Source of the DNA: Apiospora phragmitis
Taxonomy: Eukaryota > Ascomycota > Sordariomycetes > Amphisphaeriales > Apiosporaceae
Assembly (NCBI GenBank): GCA_038363925.1
Contig: JAQQWL010000011.1
Span: 4,712,001 to 4,776,000 of the forward strand
Direction: 5' to 3'
Length of the DNA stretch: 64,000 nucleotides
The position numbers and the translations under genes are program-made. Position 1 is the first letter of the stretch. Every line of letters starts with the position of its first letter. The notes under the pieces were generated by a model. It worked only from the letters and a program-made list of their open reading frames with translations, was not told the origin of the DNA and did not search any database. Below are positions 1 through 12,277 of the stretch, one piece after another.

Positions 1-53
1 GGCTTGCATGCACATGGAGGTTCTGACGTCCAGCAACCATTCTTACCCACGTA

Positions 54-335
54 CGGAGGTCGCCTTCAAAAGTCTGTTCGCCCCCCCCCCCCCTCCCCCC
101 TTTGTCGCCAAGACTGTCCCGTCAGCTGGCAAGCCGTCGTATACGCGATGCTGTATCCGGGATACCGTTTTGAATAGTTTATCCCCTAAACGTATAATTT
201 TGATTGGGTCACTAATCCCTGTCCTGCTCCGTTTAAGCACGTTAACTTTTACGGTATAGCGACAGCTGGTTAGCAGCTGTGCCAGGAAACTTGGCGACAA
301 GGGGGGGGCGAACAGACTTTTGAAGGCGACCTCCG
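54..335. mobile_element. MITE-like element with long terminal inverted repeats
   Basis: The left end beginning CGGAGGTCGCCTTCAAAAGT at 54 recurs as its reverse complement ending at 335. The inverted match continues through a poly-C tract (C13 at 81-93, a T, then C6; G8 at 301-308 on the right) and on to TTGTCGCCAAG, so each arm is about 50-65 bp. Both outer ends are bordered by TA (52-53 and 336-337), as expected for a Tc1/mariner-Fot1 type TA target duplication. The interior of roughly 165 bp has no coding potential. It is therefore a non-autonomous miniature element. The superfamily is inferred only from the TA flanks, and no second copy was seen in this window. Confidence 0.82.
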
Positions 336-1483
336 TATTGCCATCCCTGATCTTCTTGTCGAAGATCCCTTTATTGCTGGCTGGCTGGTTGGCTTACTTA
401 GCGACGACCGGTTGTTTGCACGCGTCTCTTCATGATGTCTGGCAGTGCTATCGCTGTTCCTATACGTCGGGGTGAATATCTTGTATACTGGTTGCCTTGA
501 TTGGCACAGCTGCGGTGTCATGCATTGTTATTGTTCATGCCGGCTTGAACTTCAGGGATTCCTTTGAACAACGATAGGTCAGTTACACTATCACACCACT
601 GCTCATGCAAGCCCTGAGGGAGGAGATTGCTGCAGGTCCAGCTCCAGCCAGAGAACGAGAGAATCGCCCCTTCGCCCTTCACAACGACGACCAGTCAATG
701 CTCAAAGCATCTGCGGCTTAGGGTGTATCTGTTTTTGGCACCTATCTTCAGCCGCATCGGGCCATGGAATCTCTAACTTTATCGTTCACCGTTATATCCC
801 CGTGAAAAGCAAAGCGCTTTCCTGAGCCAGGCCCAGTAGGCTGATGGCTACTGTGCCGCAAGCCAAATCATCCTCTCTGCCTTTATCATGCCAGCTCATA
901 GCAGCCTCGAGCTACCAGGCGGAGATTGCAGCCGCTATGTTTCATCTCAAGCCGGCTGGAAGACTACCTCGAGCGCTTGCCTGGGCGCATCCTTTGGAGC
1001 CTATGGATGTAAGGCGACACCAGCTTATGTAACTTCACGCATGCTCGGGGATGAGTATGTGACTTCGAGTGGCAAAGGACCAGTATACAAGATCCGGGAG
1101 CATTTTGCTTGTTTTCCAGTCCAAGCTGCAGTGCAGCCACAGTCAACCAGCGGACGGTTGCTGTGATCGGAAATGCTAACTGTCTACAGCTAGGACGAGC
1201 GTGTGGCCATTTTGATCACCCTGCGGTAGTCTTTGCTCTCTTTGAGACTACAGAATCTTGTTACAAAGCAAGTTTTGCCGGGGGAGCTGCTGCAGTGAGA
1301 ACACATTAAGTACCTACTTATGTATGCTCGCGATCCACGGCAAGAGATGACTGGGTATGCAATGACGATGCAAGATTTTATCCAAGGAGAAAACCACCTT
1401 GTGAAACATGTCAGCCAGCCAGTATACACGACAAACGAGCAGGCACACACATACACTTGGGTCAGATTAGGGGGATATCTAAT

Positions 1484-1495
1484 CCCCCCCCCCCC
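1484..1495. repeat. poly-C tract (C12)
   Basis: An uninterrupted run of 12 C in intergenic DNA. It is one of four C12-or-longer tracts in the window. Confidence 0.9.
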
Positions 1496-4400
1496 TTTGA
1501 TGCACAAGGCTGCATTGGTTATGCCCCAAAAGAGTATATTGGAGCCGAATCGCCAACGAGAAATAATGCTATCGAACCATCAACAGGAAACACTATGAAT
1601 GATTGCTAGAGATGGTCGGGTAGGTTTGCAGTAGCAGCTGGTTGCACATCTCAATCGTGGCCTCAGCTAATCCGATTCGCACAACCAGACGAGGCCACGG
1701 AGGCACAGCCTTCAACGACGGGACCCTCGGGATTCCATGAAACAGTATGCCTCAACTCGCAGCTTCGCACTCATCGTCGCCATTTTCGGCGAGCTGGCGA
1801 CTGTGCCGCATCGTTGCTTGGAGGGAAAACAAGGATCCTCTGTAAGTCGCTGCTAGTCCGGTGGATGCCCTCGTTTATTAGCAGCATCATATTGGCTGCC
1901 ATCGAGACTAGTCTGGTGTGTGGGCTGCCCAGCGCAATCCAGGATACTTCTTATTCGCGGATGATAGCCGTGACTTTTTTCCCTGCTATATGCTCTTCTT
2001 TTCTCCTTCACCTCTTTCCCTCTAGATCTTGTTGAGAAGCGGTTCCAAGGGACACAGGCGACGGTGGGTGAGAAGTACTAATTGTACACACATGTAGATC
2101 AATTGGTGATAGGTCGGATCAGCCATGGGTGCATCTTTGTTTGGTACTGCAAGGCAGGCTGAAACGTCCCGATCTAACGGTAACTAGCTGACTGACTCTG
2201 ACTGTTCTGGGTAAATGATGACAGCCGTGAACAAGGCATATTGTGGAGGGGACCATGTTCGGAGCCGGTCTATCCTTGTCAGCCTGCTGCTGTCCTATCA
2301 AGACAAGAGGTATGATTTGCGTGCAGCATATGCGCGTAGCTTATAGGGCCTACCTACATGCCACTACGACCATGACCATGACCATGAACACTACTAACCA
2401 CCACCCACCCACACACACCTGAGGAGATTCGAGAAAGTCCCCTGCAGTCGTACTGCCAAGGATGGAGAAGGAGTTGAGGTTACACTCCCACGTTGAGCTT
2501 CCGGCCAATGCCGTCCGTCCTATGTTGTCAGATGGTGGAATCACGTAGTACCGCAAGTACATGCTCTATAACTCTCGGCCTAGATGTGAAACCTTGAGAG
2601 TATACGCCTGATCGTAGGCCTCTTGTACTGTGCTGTGCAAAGTATACGGTTACATATATATCATATCGGGTATTCAGTTGCATTTCGCCAAGTAGGCGAT
2701 CATTGGCCTATAGGTACGGTACTGTTTATATGTACCCAAGGTACTGCGGCACGTGCTGCTGCTCTGGTACTCGCATTTCGCGGCTGTTGGTTCATCACGT
2801 ACTTCCCTACCTACATTTGACGGCAATGCCGTCGAGGGAGGTGATATGGGCATCAGGCGGCGTTTGATCCTGCTTTCTGCCTCCAACGGCTTTTGTTTGC
2901 ACTGAGGAGATAGCCGCGCTTCCCCCGACTGGATGAACAACCGCTGGTTGCACACGCCACCACCATCTTGACTACACACTGATGCCAGGGGTCCACTGTT
3001 AGCTTCACCGACACTTCTGGGATAATACCGAGCTGGTCGCCCGGGGGCCCAGGACCTCCTGGCTTTGCTCTCGCTCCTGCGCTTTTGGCTTCCATTTATC
3101 ATCTATGCCCCAGCATCAGCATCTATTAATCTACATTAACCATGTGCCATAACCATAACGCAACGGTTCTGTCCAGTTGCGCCCAGTGTTGGCGAGCCTC
3201 CTTCCCTTCTTGAGACACACCTCGACCGAGTGGCATGGAAACAAAATTTGGGCGTCGCGCCGCGTTACATCAGCTACGTCTGCGCCGGCTCATAATGCGC
3301 CATACATGCATACTACTACAGTCACTAAGGGCCAGCAAGGACTAGAAGGACCAGAAGGACCCGGCAAACAAGGAACATACAGGCTGAAACAAATCGTACA
3401 GCAATCATGGTGCGACGAATGGTTCGGATTAGTTTTTTTGGTCGACCATCTCATCCCATATGGGCTCGGAGCGTGGGTGGCATTTGGCAACTCCACGAGA
3501 GGCTCCGCTTCGGGTAGACCAAGCCTAAAGAGTTCTGACAGGATGGGAGGGGAAAGGGCACAGCAGGGGCTGCTGTTTCGCTACTCATCTGCCACTTCTT
3601 TCGCTGCAGATACATAGCCTGGGCTATGATATGATAGACCTCCATGCTCGCGCGCAGTAGACAGCAAAGGACGGCATCGGATGTGCAGCTTTGAGCCCAC
3701 TCTACCTCCCCTTGTTTCTCCTCATTGGGTCATCGCTGCCGCCAAGCCAAGCCCTCGCAAAGAGTCCGAGTTGAGTGGTGGACGTCCTGGTCCCCTTGCC
3801 GTCTTTACTACTATGTCGTCATTTCCCGCCCGTGACGAGCGTTGCATAGGTGCAGCAGCACAGGGTCTGCCCTGCCCAGTCCAGCCCTCTTTCTCCCATG
3901 CTTAACTCTTATGCAACCATAATTATGGTTATCCGCGACCCAAGCCAAGCCTGTTCTTTGGGATGACCACGTTGTTGGTATAGAGATGACGGTGTTCTAG
4001 CAGGCTGGTTTTTCTATCTTTAGCTCTTGTCTCCATAAAATCCGGGCTGGACATCATGAGGTCACACTGACCGGATCGTCGACCAGTGCATTGCCACTTT
4101 GCTTAGTGCCAGCCTACTCCTACCGAAGGTCTCACTCTCGTGGAATGCAACATACATGGCTCTATCCGCAAAGAGGAAGGTCCCCAACGTTGCTCGGGAA
4201 GTCCAGCTGAGGCGCTTGAGCCCTCACAGCTGCGAGTGGTGTGTCTCTGAATTGCAATTACGGTATTGTGCCTGTGGGTACCTGGCATGTGTGTAAGTAT
4301 CGCGAGCTAACGTTTGAACCAAATAGTGCCGTTAGCAGACTCGAGCAATGAACCAGGTCACCGGCGGATGTTCTCCACGTGCTGCTGGCTACCTTGCTTC

Positions 4401-7400
4401 CTTCCATGCTACCATGTCCCGGAAGCGATATAGTCTACCCATGACTCGTTTCCTACTTAACATGTTGTATTATACATTGTGATATGTGCCGGCGACTGCT
4501 GCTGGTTCAGGGGGGGTGGGAATCGATGATAGAAAAACGAACTGGCATGGGGTCTTGGCATACTACTAATAAGGATATGCAGCTTCTACATCCTTTCCTG
4601 TCAAAACCATACCCATGTCATGCCCAGGTGCCCAGTAAATTGATATTTGGCAGACAGTAAGACAAATGCACCTACCTGGTTTCACATATTACTGTACCAA
4701 TCAATATCTGGACCCTTCTGCAACGGTCCAGCCAAATCTGCTAACGGCCGTCAGGGGACCGTCGACTCAGCCCCTTCCCCCACTCAACCCTACAGCCTTA
4801 CCTTGTAACCTACATGTACTAACGGAGGCTAAACCCCCTCGAGAAGGCGCTCGATACTCACCTACTTACTCGCATTTGCCTAAACACTGAGCGAGGGAGA
4901 GGAAAGGAAATAAACATCACCAATCACGACATGTAGCATCATCACGATCATGGTCCTTACTGACTCTGGTCTTGCTTCTGCTTTTGCTCCCTCATATCAT
5001 AGAATTCTGTCCTTGGTTCGGCCTTTGGGGCCCTTAATCGACTGCGAGTGTGATGCCCGACGGAACTGTACTCGCTGGCCTGCCCCCTGTTGTCGACATC
5101 AGCCATGTGAGCGGCGCATGCAGCTATCGTTACTTGGTACCGGCCAGTACGGCTACGTGTACAGTGAAGTGGATGGGGGTGACGTATCCGACCCTTCCGA
5201 CTGTCTGGCAACGACAGATTGCTGGGTCCGATATTCAAGGCCATCGGAAACCCTGTAACCATGCCATTCGCGATAATTAGTGAGTAATACGGCGATCGTC
5301 GTTGTGCCTTGGGACAAAAATAGACAGCGGGATGAGAAGAAGAAAAGGATGCCTCGTGGCTGGCTGCGTGGGGTGCTTAATGGGTGGGCTGCTAGGGCAA
5401 CTCGTTCCCGTCATTCCCCCGTACCATTAATAATAACGGCAGACTTGACGATGCCGCTTATGGCGCCTTCACCAGGTTTGGACAGAAAGGGTTAAAGCGA
5501 TTCTGGTAGCCCTCATGGGAGGAGCGGTCTTCGCAGAACCTTGCTCACTTCACAGGATGGGCCGGAATGATGTTCCAATGTGAAAGTATCGTCCTAGGCC
5601 ATCATCCTCTGTACACCAGCCGAAAATACACCATCGAGGCATGCCATCGCTTTGCGTGGGTGGCGGGCGGGAAGGATTCATTGTTGTGATTAGTGCAGCT
5701 GGCCGGTACTCACGAGCATAAAGGTACGCAAATCTAGATGTTGGTTGTGCTGGGGGTTCTCGTGCGACGAGCGTCCGCCCTCCTTTCTTGATCGATGTAC
5801 ATACAAACCCGCTTGCCGGATCTCAGCACAGTCTGACGATGATGAACTGGTTGCTGCTTTACCCTCGCATCAGCCATGCATGGTCGCGCGTAGGCCTGGC
5901 CGGTCCAAGCGTGGATAGGGCATACTATTGCTTGGTTGGAGGGGGGCGAGCAGAAAACGGTTAACCTGCATCATCCTGCAGGGGGAGGCTTACATCTGTA
6001 CCTTCGAATCGTCAACCTTGTCGACTCGCTTGGCTGCCTGTCCAACCGGATCGCATTGGAACTCGTGCGGAAGCTTGGTATAGCATCCCATCTTCTCTAG
6101 GATTATCATCCTTCCCATCTCCTGGGAGTGTCATCTATATATCAATCCACGTGGGCGCTAACTCGGTCGGGGCAACAGATACTGCTTCGCATTCCCTTTT
6201 CGTCCATGGTCAAATAATCTCGACGTTTCGTCCCCTGTTATGCGCAGCTGCCGCCGCAGGCCTAATCCCTTCTCATCTTCCCCTTGACAAATCAGGCAGG
6301 CTCATCATGTACGATAAGGTGCTGAAGATTTCGCCAGCACATCAGAGTAGCGCGATGTTGTTCAGTTTCAAGGCCATGCAGTATATCGACACTCCTGCAG
6401 AATTAGACTGTGGCGCACTCGACAAAGATGTCCCAGTCACTTTAGATGGCCATTCGCCGCGGAAGATGATCCATCCCTGGAGCAATAAAAGTGCGAGGCG
6501 ATGAGAGGAGACAGTTACGGCTTCAATCTTTCTGTGCCACTGGCTATCAACTTTCCCTAGTCCATCTTCAGCCATGGCCGGAAAGTCCTAGCAGAAAGCT
6601 TCAGGGTCGCAGACACGGAGTACTCCGCCCCTGGCTATTTGACCATCCCACGTTTGCGCAGGTTTACTTGGTTCAGCCCGGCTTGCATGATGTATCCTAT
6701 CTGTCAGCACAAGCTAAGGGACTTGCTTTCAGTTTGTTACATTATGGCAGTAGGGAGCAGGGCGGGCTACCCAGGCTACCATGGCATGCTGTGAATGACG
6801 ATGGACACTGTAGACAGTACATGCCGACCTTTTAATACCCTGGGCTCTAGGTTACTCCAACATGGTACGTAGACCAGCACGAACATACTTCAGGGGGCCA
6901 AGATCAGTCGGCCGGTTCGGACTGAACGGCTCCCCAAGGGAAACCACCTACTCGCATTGGGAAGCACCAATCAGGAATAAGTTCGCTGCGGAGCGAAATC
7001 GCCTTCAGGACCAGGAGTAGGTGCAGTGGCATGGCTGAAGTCCGAAATTCAGGACTTGCGGCCATGGAATTCTGACGCGGTCGTGGGAGGGGAGGAATAC
7101 TTGAGTGCTGTGCAAGGGACCACCAGGTCCTATAAGCCTCACCGTACGCATGGGTGTTTGTCAAGGCAAATCTCTTTAACGGCAACACGGATACCGATGT
7201 CATATCTGAGTAGTCGCGATGGGCGTTCTACTGAGGCTTGATTGAGTGCTGACTTCCTACTCCTACCACTCCTACTTGCCCATCCACAGCCAGGGATACT
7301 CCGAGCTCCGCCATCAGCTTATTCCCCGCCATCGGCAACCCAGTGCCATGGTCACGGACCTGTGGATTCTCCAGCCCAGCAGTAGAATGTCAACGCCAAG

Positions 7401-7917
7401 GGAGAGCTGTAGCATAAACGTCAGCTGCTACGATAGAAACTAACTATACCAATGGCACCATTCAACCCAAATTTGACAGACCACTGAACGGCTCCTACAA
7501 CTCAGGTGGTACGACAAGTGAGTAGTCCGCCAAGTCTTACTGAATATTTACGCCGTGGGAGGACTTCCTTTCGCGGCAGGAAGCCACTCTGGATATGACC
7601 ACCTTCCCACCCAAACCCCATTGGCAAATGACCATTTGGTGCCTTAACCGTCTCGCTTATACCTTTCTGGATATCATATTATCCATCATTACTCCAGAGT
7701 GGACTGCATACTGCGTACATCAAAGGAAAATAGCCATGGGAGGAAGATGCGCCGTACGGCCATGAGGACATCGGCGCGACCCGCCGAAAGCAAGCTCGCT
7801 TCGATGATTTCTACAGCGAAAGCCGCGAAACTAGGGCAAGCAGGAGCGGCGCAGTAAACAAAATAGCCGTGGAGAGTGAAAGGAGGCAGGGAGGGGTGGG
7901 CTCTGGCTATGTGAACA

Positions 7918-7929
7918 CCCCCCCCCCCC
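7918..7929. repeat. poly-C tract (C12)
   Basis: An uninterrupted run of about 12 C in intergenic DNA. Exact length should be treated cautiously given the homopolymer problems elsewhere in the window. Confidence 0.9.
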
Positions 7930-9556
7930 TACCTGCCTCTTATCTCAAATAGGCGCTATCGCAGTCGTTGAACAAGAAGGCGGGCACGATGTGACGACGA
8001 GGAGTGGAGCTGGATGGAGGAGAGACGGAGGCAGAGAGAGAGGGTGGTGTGCCACGTTTGCGGCGGCACAGTCGACGGCACAGACGACTAGAGCGACTCC
8101 ATACCAGTCCCATTGTATGGCCTGGTTCCTGTCTTCCGTTGTCTAGCTTCGTCGCCCGGATCAATTCGCTGTACGGCGCAATATCAACTCGTACGTTAAT
8201 GGAGAGGACGCATCACTCAGCCAATTTGGCTGCGGTTCAGCAGAACCCTGTTGCTTCTTTTATTAGACAGGGACGACGACGACGAGGATGGGGCACAGCG
8301 AGTACTCACGATTACTTGGTGAACCTCTTTCACTTTCTCTCGACCTAGACCACCAAACAAAACCAAACGGTCTGCGGCACAGCATACCTGTTTACCCCCA
8401 CGGGAAGCATCATTCTGCACCAAATGCCCAAAACAGAGTCTGCCCGGCCGGGTGTGTCTGGAGTGGAAAGTAGAACACTGGGCTCATTAAAGTTACATGT
8501 CTAAGAAAGCACTTTGCATAGGGTAGGGTCTGGAGATGCCGATCTGAGGAGATGGAGCTCTTACCACCCTATCATTGTATGGGGCGCATCTCGCCCTGGC
8601 TTCCCTCGTTTAGAAATGCCCCTGTGGAGATAGCGGATGGTATGGGGAAGGCCTCTGTGTCAAAAGAGGTAGATTCTGATCAGTTGCATACATGCCTCTC
8701 TGTTCATCTCCTACCTAGGAGGGCTCGAATCCAAATGCAATGATGGCAATGGAGTAACTAGATAGAAAGGGGCAGGTAGGCAAGCATGATTCATCGCCCT
8801 TGTCCCTCCTTGACCCCTTTCCCCCAGCATATCAGATGGCAAGAATAGAGGGAAGAACCCAGGTACTAGACGGTGATAACTGTACTTCTGGGCAATGAAA
8901 CCAAAGACAAGGCCTTGAAGAGATGCCGTTGGGATACATGAAGGTACAGGCTAGGTAGGATTGTCCCTGAGCGATGCCGATGCGAGAGAGTCGAGATCAT
9001 GGGAGGGAAAGCCATAGCCGAGTCCACCTTCACATCGATAGCCCTGATAGCCCTGAGCGAGGCAGTGGTGTCTATCTCATGACATATATCATACGTAGAA
9101 GAAATACTAAATACAACGTGAGCATTGTCTAGATTTGTCTCGTACATGTGCCCACCCACGAGCTCTCTCTACCTACACATATGGCAGAAAACTAATTTTC
9201 TCCGCGGGTTTCGGTATTCACACACGCACACACACTTATACATACTGTCCGTTTCCCGGCTTCTGCCCATATGCTTGTCGCTGAACCGGCTTTGGGGGTA
9301 ATACATATCAGGTCCCATCCAAGAATTCACCCTTTCCCCCCAAGTGAACCATACCATAACGCCGGCTTTTTAAGCGAGAAAAAGAAGACACCCATCCACG
9401 GATGATGATATCCTGGTATGTGAAAGTGTCTGGATCACTTAAAACTATGTAGAACTCCCATGCCACCGTAAAAAGACCCCTGCGTTTGTGACTTTTTCTC
9501 TTCGCGCGATAGCCAACCCCGATGCCGGCACGGTCGGTATCGATTTGTGATGGGCA

Positions 9557-12277
9557 TTAGAGGCGTACGTGCCTTGCCTTGAATATGGCGACCTTATCGT
9601 CATAAAACAGTATTTCGCGTAGCCGCAGATGGGACTGGCCTTGACCAGGCTCCTGGAACATCGAGTCCGTATCCGAGTCGGCCCCCTCGTCGACCGAATC
9701 GTCCGACGAGTCGTCACCGTCCTCGTCATCGGTAACTGCATCGGTAATTACGTTGCCGCCGCCGCCGCCTGCATCATCGCCGTCATCGTTCTCGTCCTCG
9801 GTGTCGCCGTCGCTATGCTCGTCCTCGTCTTCCTCGTCAACATCTGCGGCCGTTATGTTCCCTGCGGTATTGTGGTTGTGATGTTGGTGGGGTCCATGGG
9901 CGTGTGAACCTTGGTGGGTCGAAGAAGTACTTCTCGAGGCCTCGAGTATCTCAAAACATTTGCCAGCAATGCCGATATAGCACAGTTGAACTTCCGGGCG
10001 CAGGGTGACGATATCGACAAGCTGTAAAGCCAGCTCCCTAGGCTCGAACCCTCCGTCAAACGGATCTTGCATGTGTTGAATATACAGAGATCGTAACTGT
10101 GGTATATTGGGGAGCCTTTGGAGGAAGCGGTGCTATCGTTCTGTCAGCTACTCAACATCTTTGTCTGGGCTCTTCACGGCGGCACCTCTAATACCGCAAG
10201 AAGCCAAATACAATATGAATGCAACTTACCCAGTCCCTGTAGTTAATGGCCACAGCTAGTTCTTTGAGGTTCGGCATACGACCACTGGTGATGTAGGTTA
10301 CGATGTCGCCCGGAAGAACCCAATGCCGCCAACGGGTGCCCTTTGATTCAGTACCGAGCTTATCTGAACTGTCAAGAAGTAGCTTCTTCAAGCTTCCACG
10401 ATGCCGCTTCAACGCGCCATTGAATACCTGCTCCACAGTCACACGCGGTGGTGTTGTGGACCGTCGACGATCCTGCAAGAAGAACACCTCGAGCGAATTC
10501 GGCGCCAGAGTCTCCTTAACAAACTTGATCAGGGCGGGACTCGCCAGGTCAGTGTGGATCCTTTTCAAGGCCATATGGTATTGCAGTGGCGTTCCTGGGG
10601 GAGAGCCGGGAAGAACTTGTGTTGGTTGAAAACGCCGCTTGAGCATTTTCCAAAGGGTCTCATGTTGGTTACAGTCCAGAACGGTCAGATTCTTAAGGAG
10701 AGACCAGTCGAATGCTTTACAACACACCTGCATGGCCAGCGACACTCGTTCCAGCTCCAGAGTCTCCAGGGTCAACTTGCCATCCAACCGCTTCCGCCCT
10801 TCGTGAGAGTTGTTTGGTATAGTGTCACCATGGCCGGAATTTGGATCGAGCGGGCGTCTTGGTAATGCGCTTTGTTTGTCTTGTTGAGTAGGGTCTTGGA
10901 CAGCACCGCCGTCAGTAGCCGTATTTGGGGCTGCTGCAAGCGTCTCTTCCTGCGTAACCCTCTGCTTCGATCGAGGTACGCCCTTACGACGGATCTCAAA
11001 GATTCTGCCCACTAGAACCCCGAGCACACCCCCGAGTCTCTTTTCCGGAATCGCACTCTCGCCAGGCCATCTCGCATTAAAGTCGACTTGGTGTAAGTTG
11101 TCCCCCTCCCAGATATTAGCAAAGTCCTGCCCGAGGGCCTTCTGCGATATCCCCACTCGGAGTTCCCGAAGCGTGCTTTGCGACCGTTCAATCAGCTCTG
11201 ACATCTCGTCCAAATATGCAAGCTCGTCGATATCAAGCACCGTTAGACTCTTAAGCGACGGGAGCACACTGAATGTTGGATACTCTACGTGGCTATCGGC
11301 ATACCGCGGCGACCGACCAGCCGACGGCATCGCAGTCATAGCGGACACCGGGCTAAGGGCCGGGACCGTAGGGATTGCCATGGGCGCAACCGGCGGAGCA
11401 GGGGGTGTTGACAAGGGCGAATTGGCGCCTGTGATGGCCATATTGTCATGCCAACGAATCCAGACCTTCTGTAGCTTATGTTTTCCATCAGGCTCATAGT
11501 CTTGGGTGGAAGCAAGAGCCATGAAGACATCGGACAGCACTCCTGTAGGCATATCCCACACGAACGTCTCCAGGTTCGCCATCTTATTGACAGCCAGAGC
11601 GACCAGGGTACCCAGCATCTTCCCACTTTCTTTCGTTATGTTGTACTCGGCGACCCAGTCCTTGGGGCCATTTCCCAATGAGAATTTCCGGGTGTATTTG
11701 GCATATTGGTTATCGATCAGCCTCTGCGAGGTCCCCATAGTGTCCAGTTTCCTGGCCTTGGTCCATCTTGATCTCTGGGCAAACTTGCTTCCGAGGCATA
11801 GCGTCGACAGTCCATACGTGAGCGCATCCACCCCTTTCGACTCGCTGCTAGGCATCGTAGAGTCGGGCCAAACTATATCAAAGCGCGCATAGATATGCGG
11901 GACGGACAGATTGTAGAGCGTAGAGCATGTGAGAGCGAGCGATGTAAGATCATTGGTGTGTGTTATCTAAGTAGACAATCAAGCATTAGAATGTGGCGAG
12001 GGCATTGTAGCCAGTGTCACCTGCTTACCTCCTTGACGATCAGACCGAGAATATCGACGGGTAAATCCAGGAGATACAGCGGTCTTTTCTTCGTTTGCAC
12101 GGCTTCCCACTCGGGCTTCTTCTCCTTCAACAGCCTAGCAATGGACGGTATTGGCTGCTCGTGGACGATTATCTGGGATTTGGACGGTTCGGAAGATGTA
12201 GCCATGTTGTCCATCTCGGAGTGCACTTGCTTGGCCACCTGGGGCTCCGGTGAGCCGAAAGCTGCGCTATTCATCAT
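9557..12277 (-). CDS. F-box/LRR-like protein with acidic C-terminal tail
   Basis: Three exons give 853 aa: 12277-12029, 11966-10230 and 10132-9557. Introns of 62 and 97 nt have GTAAGC/TAG and GTAAGT/TAG borders, and every junction is in phase 0. Residues about 65-115 (LYLLDLPVDILGLIVKEI, then a segment resembling LTSLALTCSTLYNLSVPHIY) match the F-box pattern, here split by intron 1 after residue 83. The middle, about 120-680, has leucine-rich segments (LKSLTVLDIDELAYL, LKNLTVLDCNQHETL) typical of fungal F-box proteins with degenerate LRRs, interrupted by a Pro/Ser-rich linker. The last exon carries a strongly acidic Asp/Glu stretch (about residues 755-805), then a short basic end. By family it would be a substrate adaptor of an SCF ubiquitin ligase; the substrate is unknown. 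The first of two adjacent ATGs was chosen as start. The architecture is well supported, the function only at class level. Confidence 0.8.

Larger units (their letters stand above)
338..9556. other. intergenic, no supported gene
   Basis: About 9.2 kb with only short open frames on both strands, none with recognisable domains, homopolymer-free codon patterns or credible exon chains. It contains poly-C tracts (C12 at 1484-1495 and at about 7918-7929), a short CATGAC repeat near 2366-2390 and a GAC/ACG run near 8273-8285. Promoter or RNA genes could be present but cannot be supported by eye. Confidence 0.6.

Noticed and set aside
2674..3102. 142-aa minus-strand frame in the left intergenic region
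   Set aside because: No domain, mixed composition, no plausible exon neighbours.
9629..9907. 92-aa hydrophobic plus-strand frame resembling a membrane protein
   Set aside because: It is the reverse complement of the acidic Asp/Glu tail of the F-box gene, which automatically reads as Val/Leu-rich.
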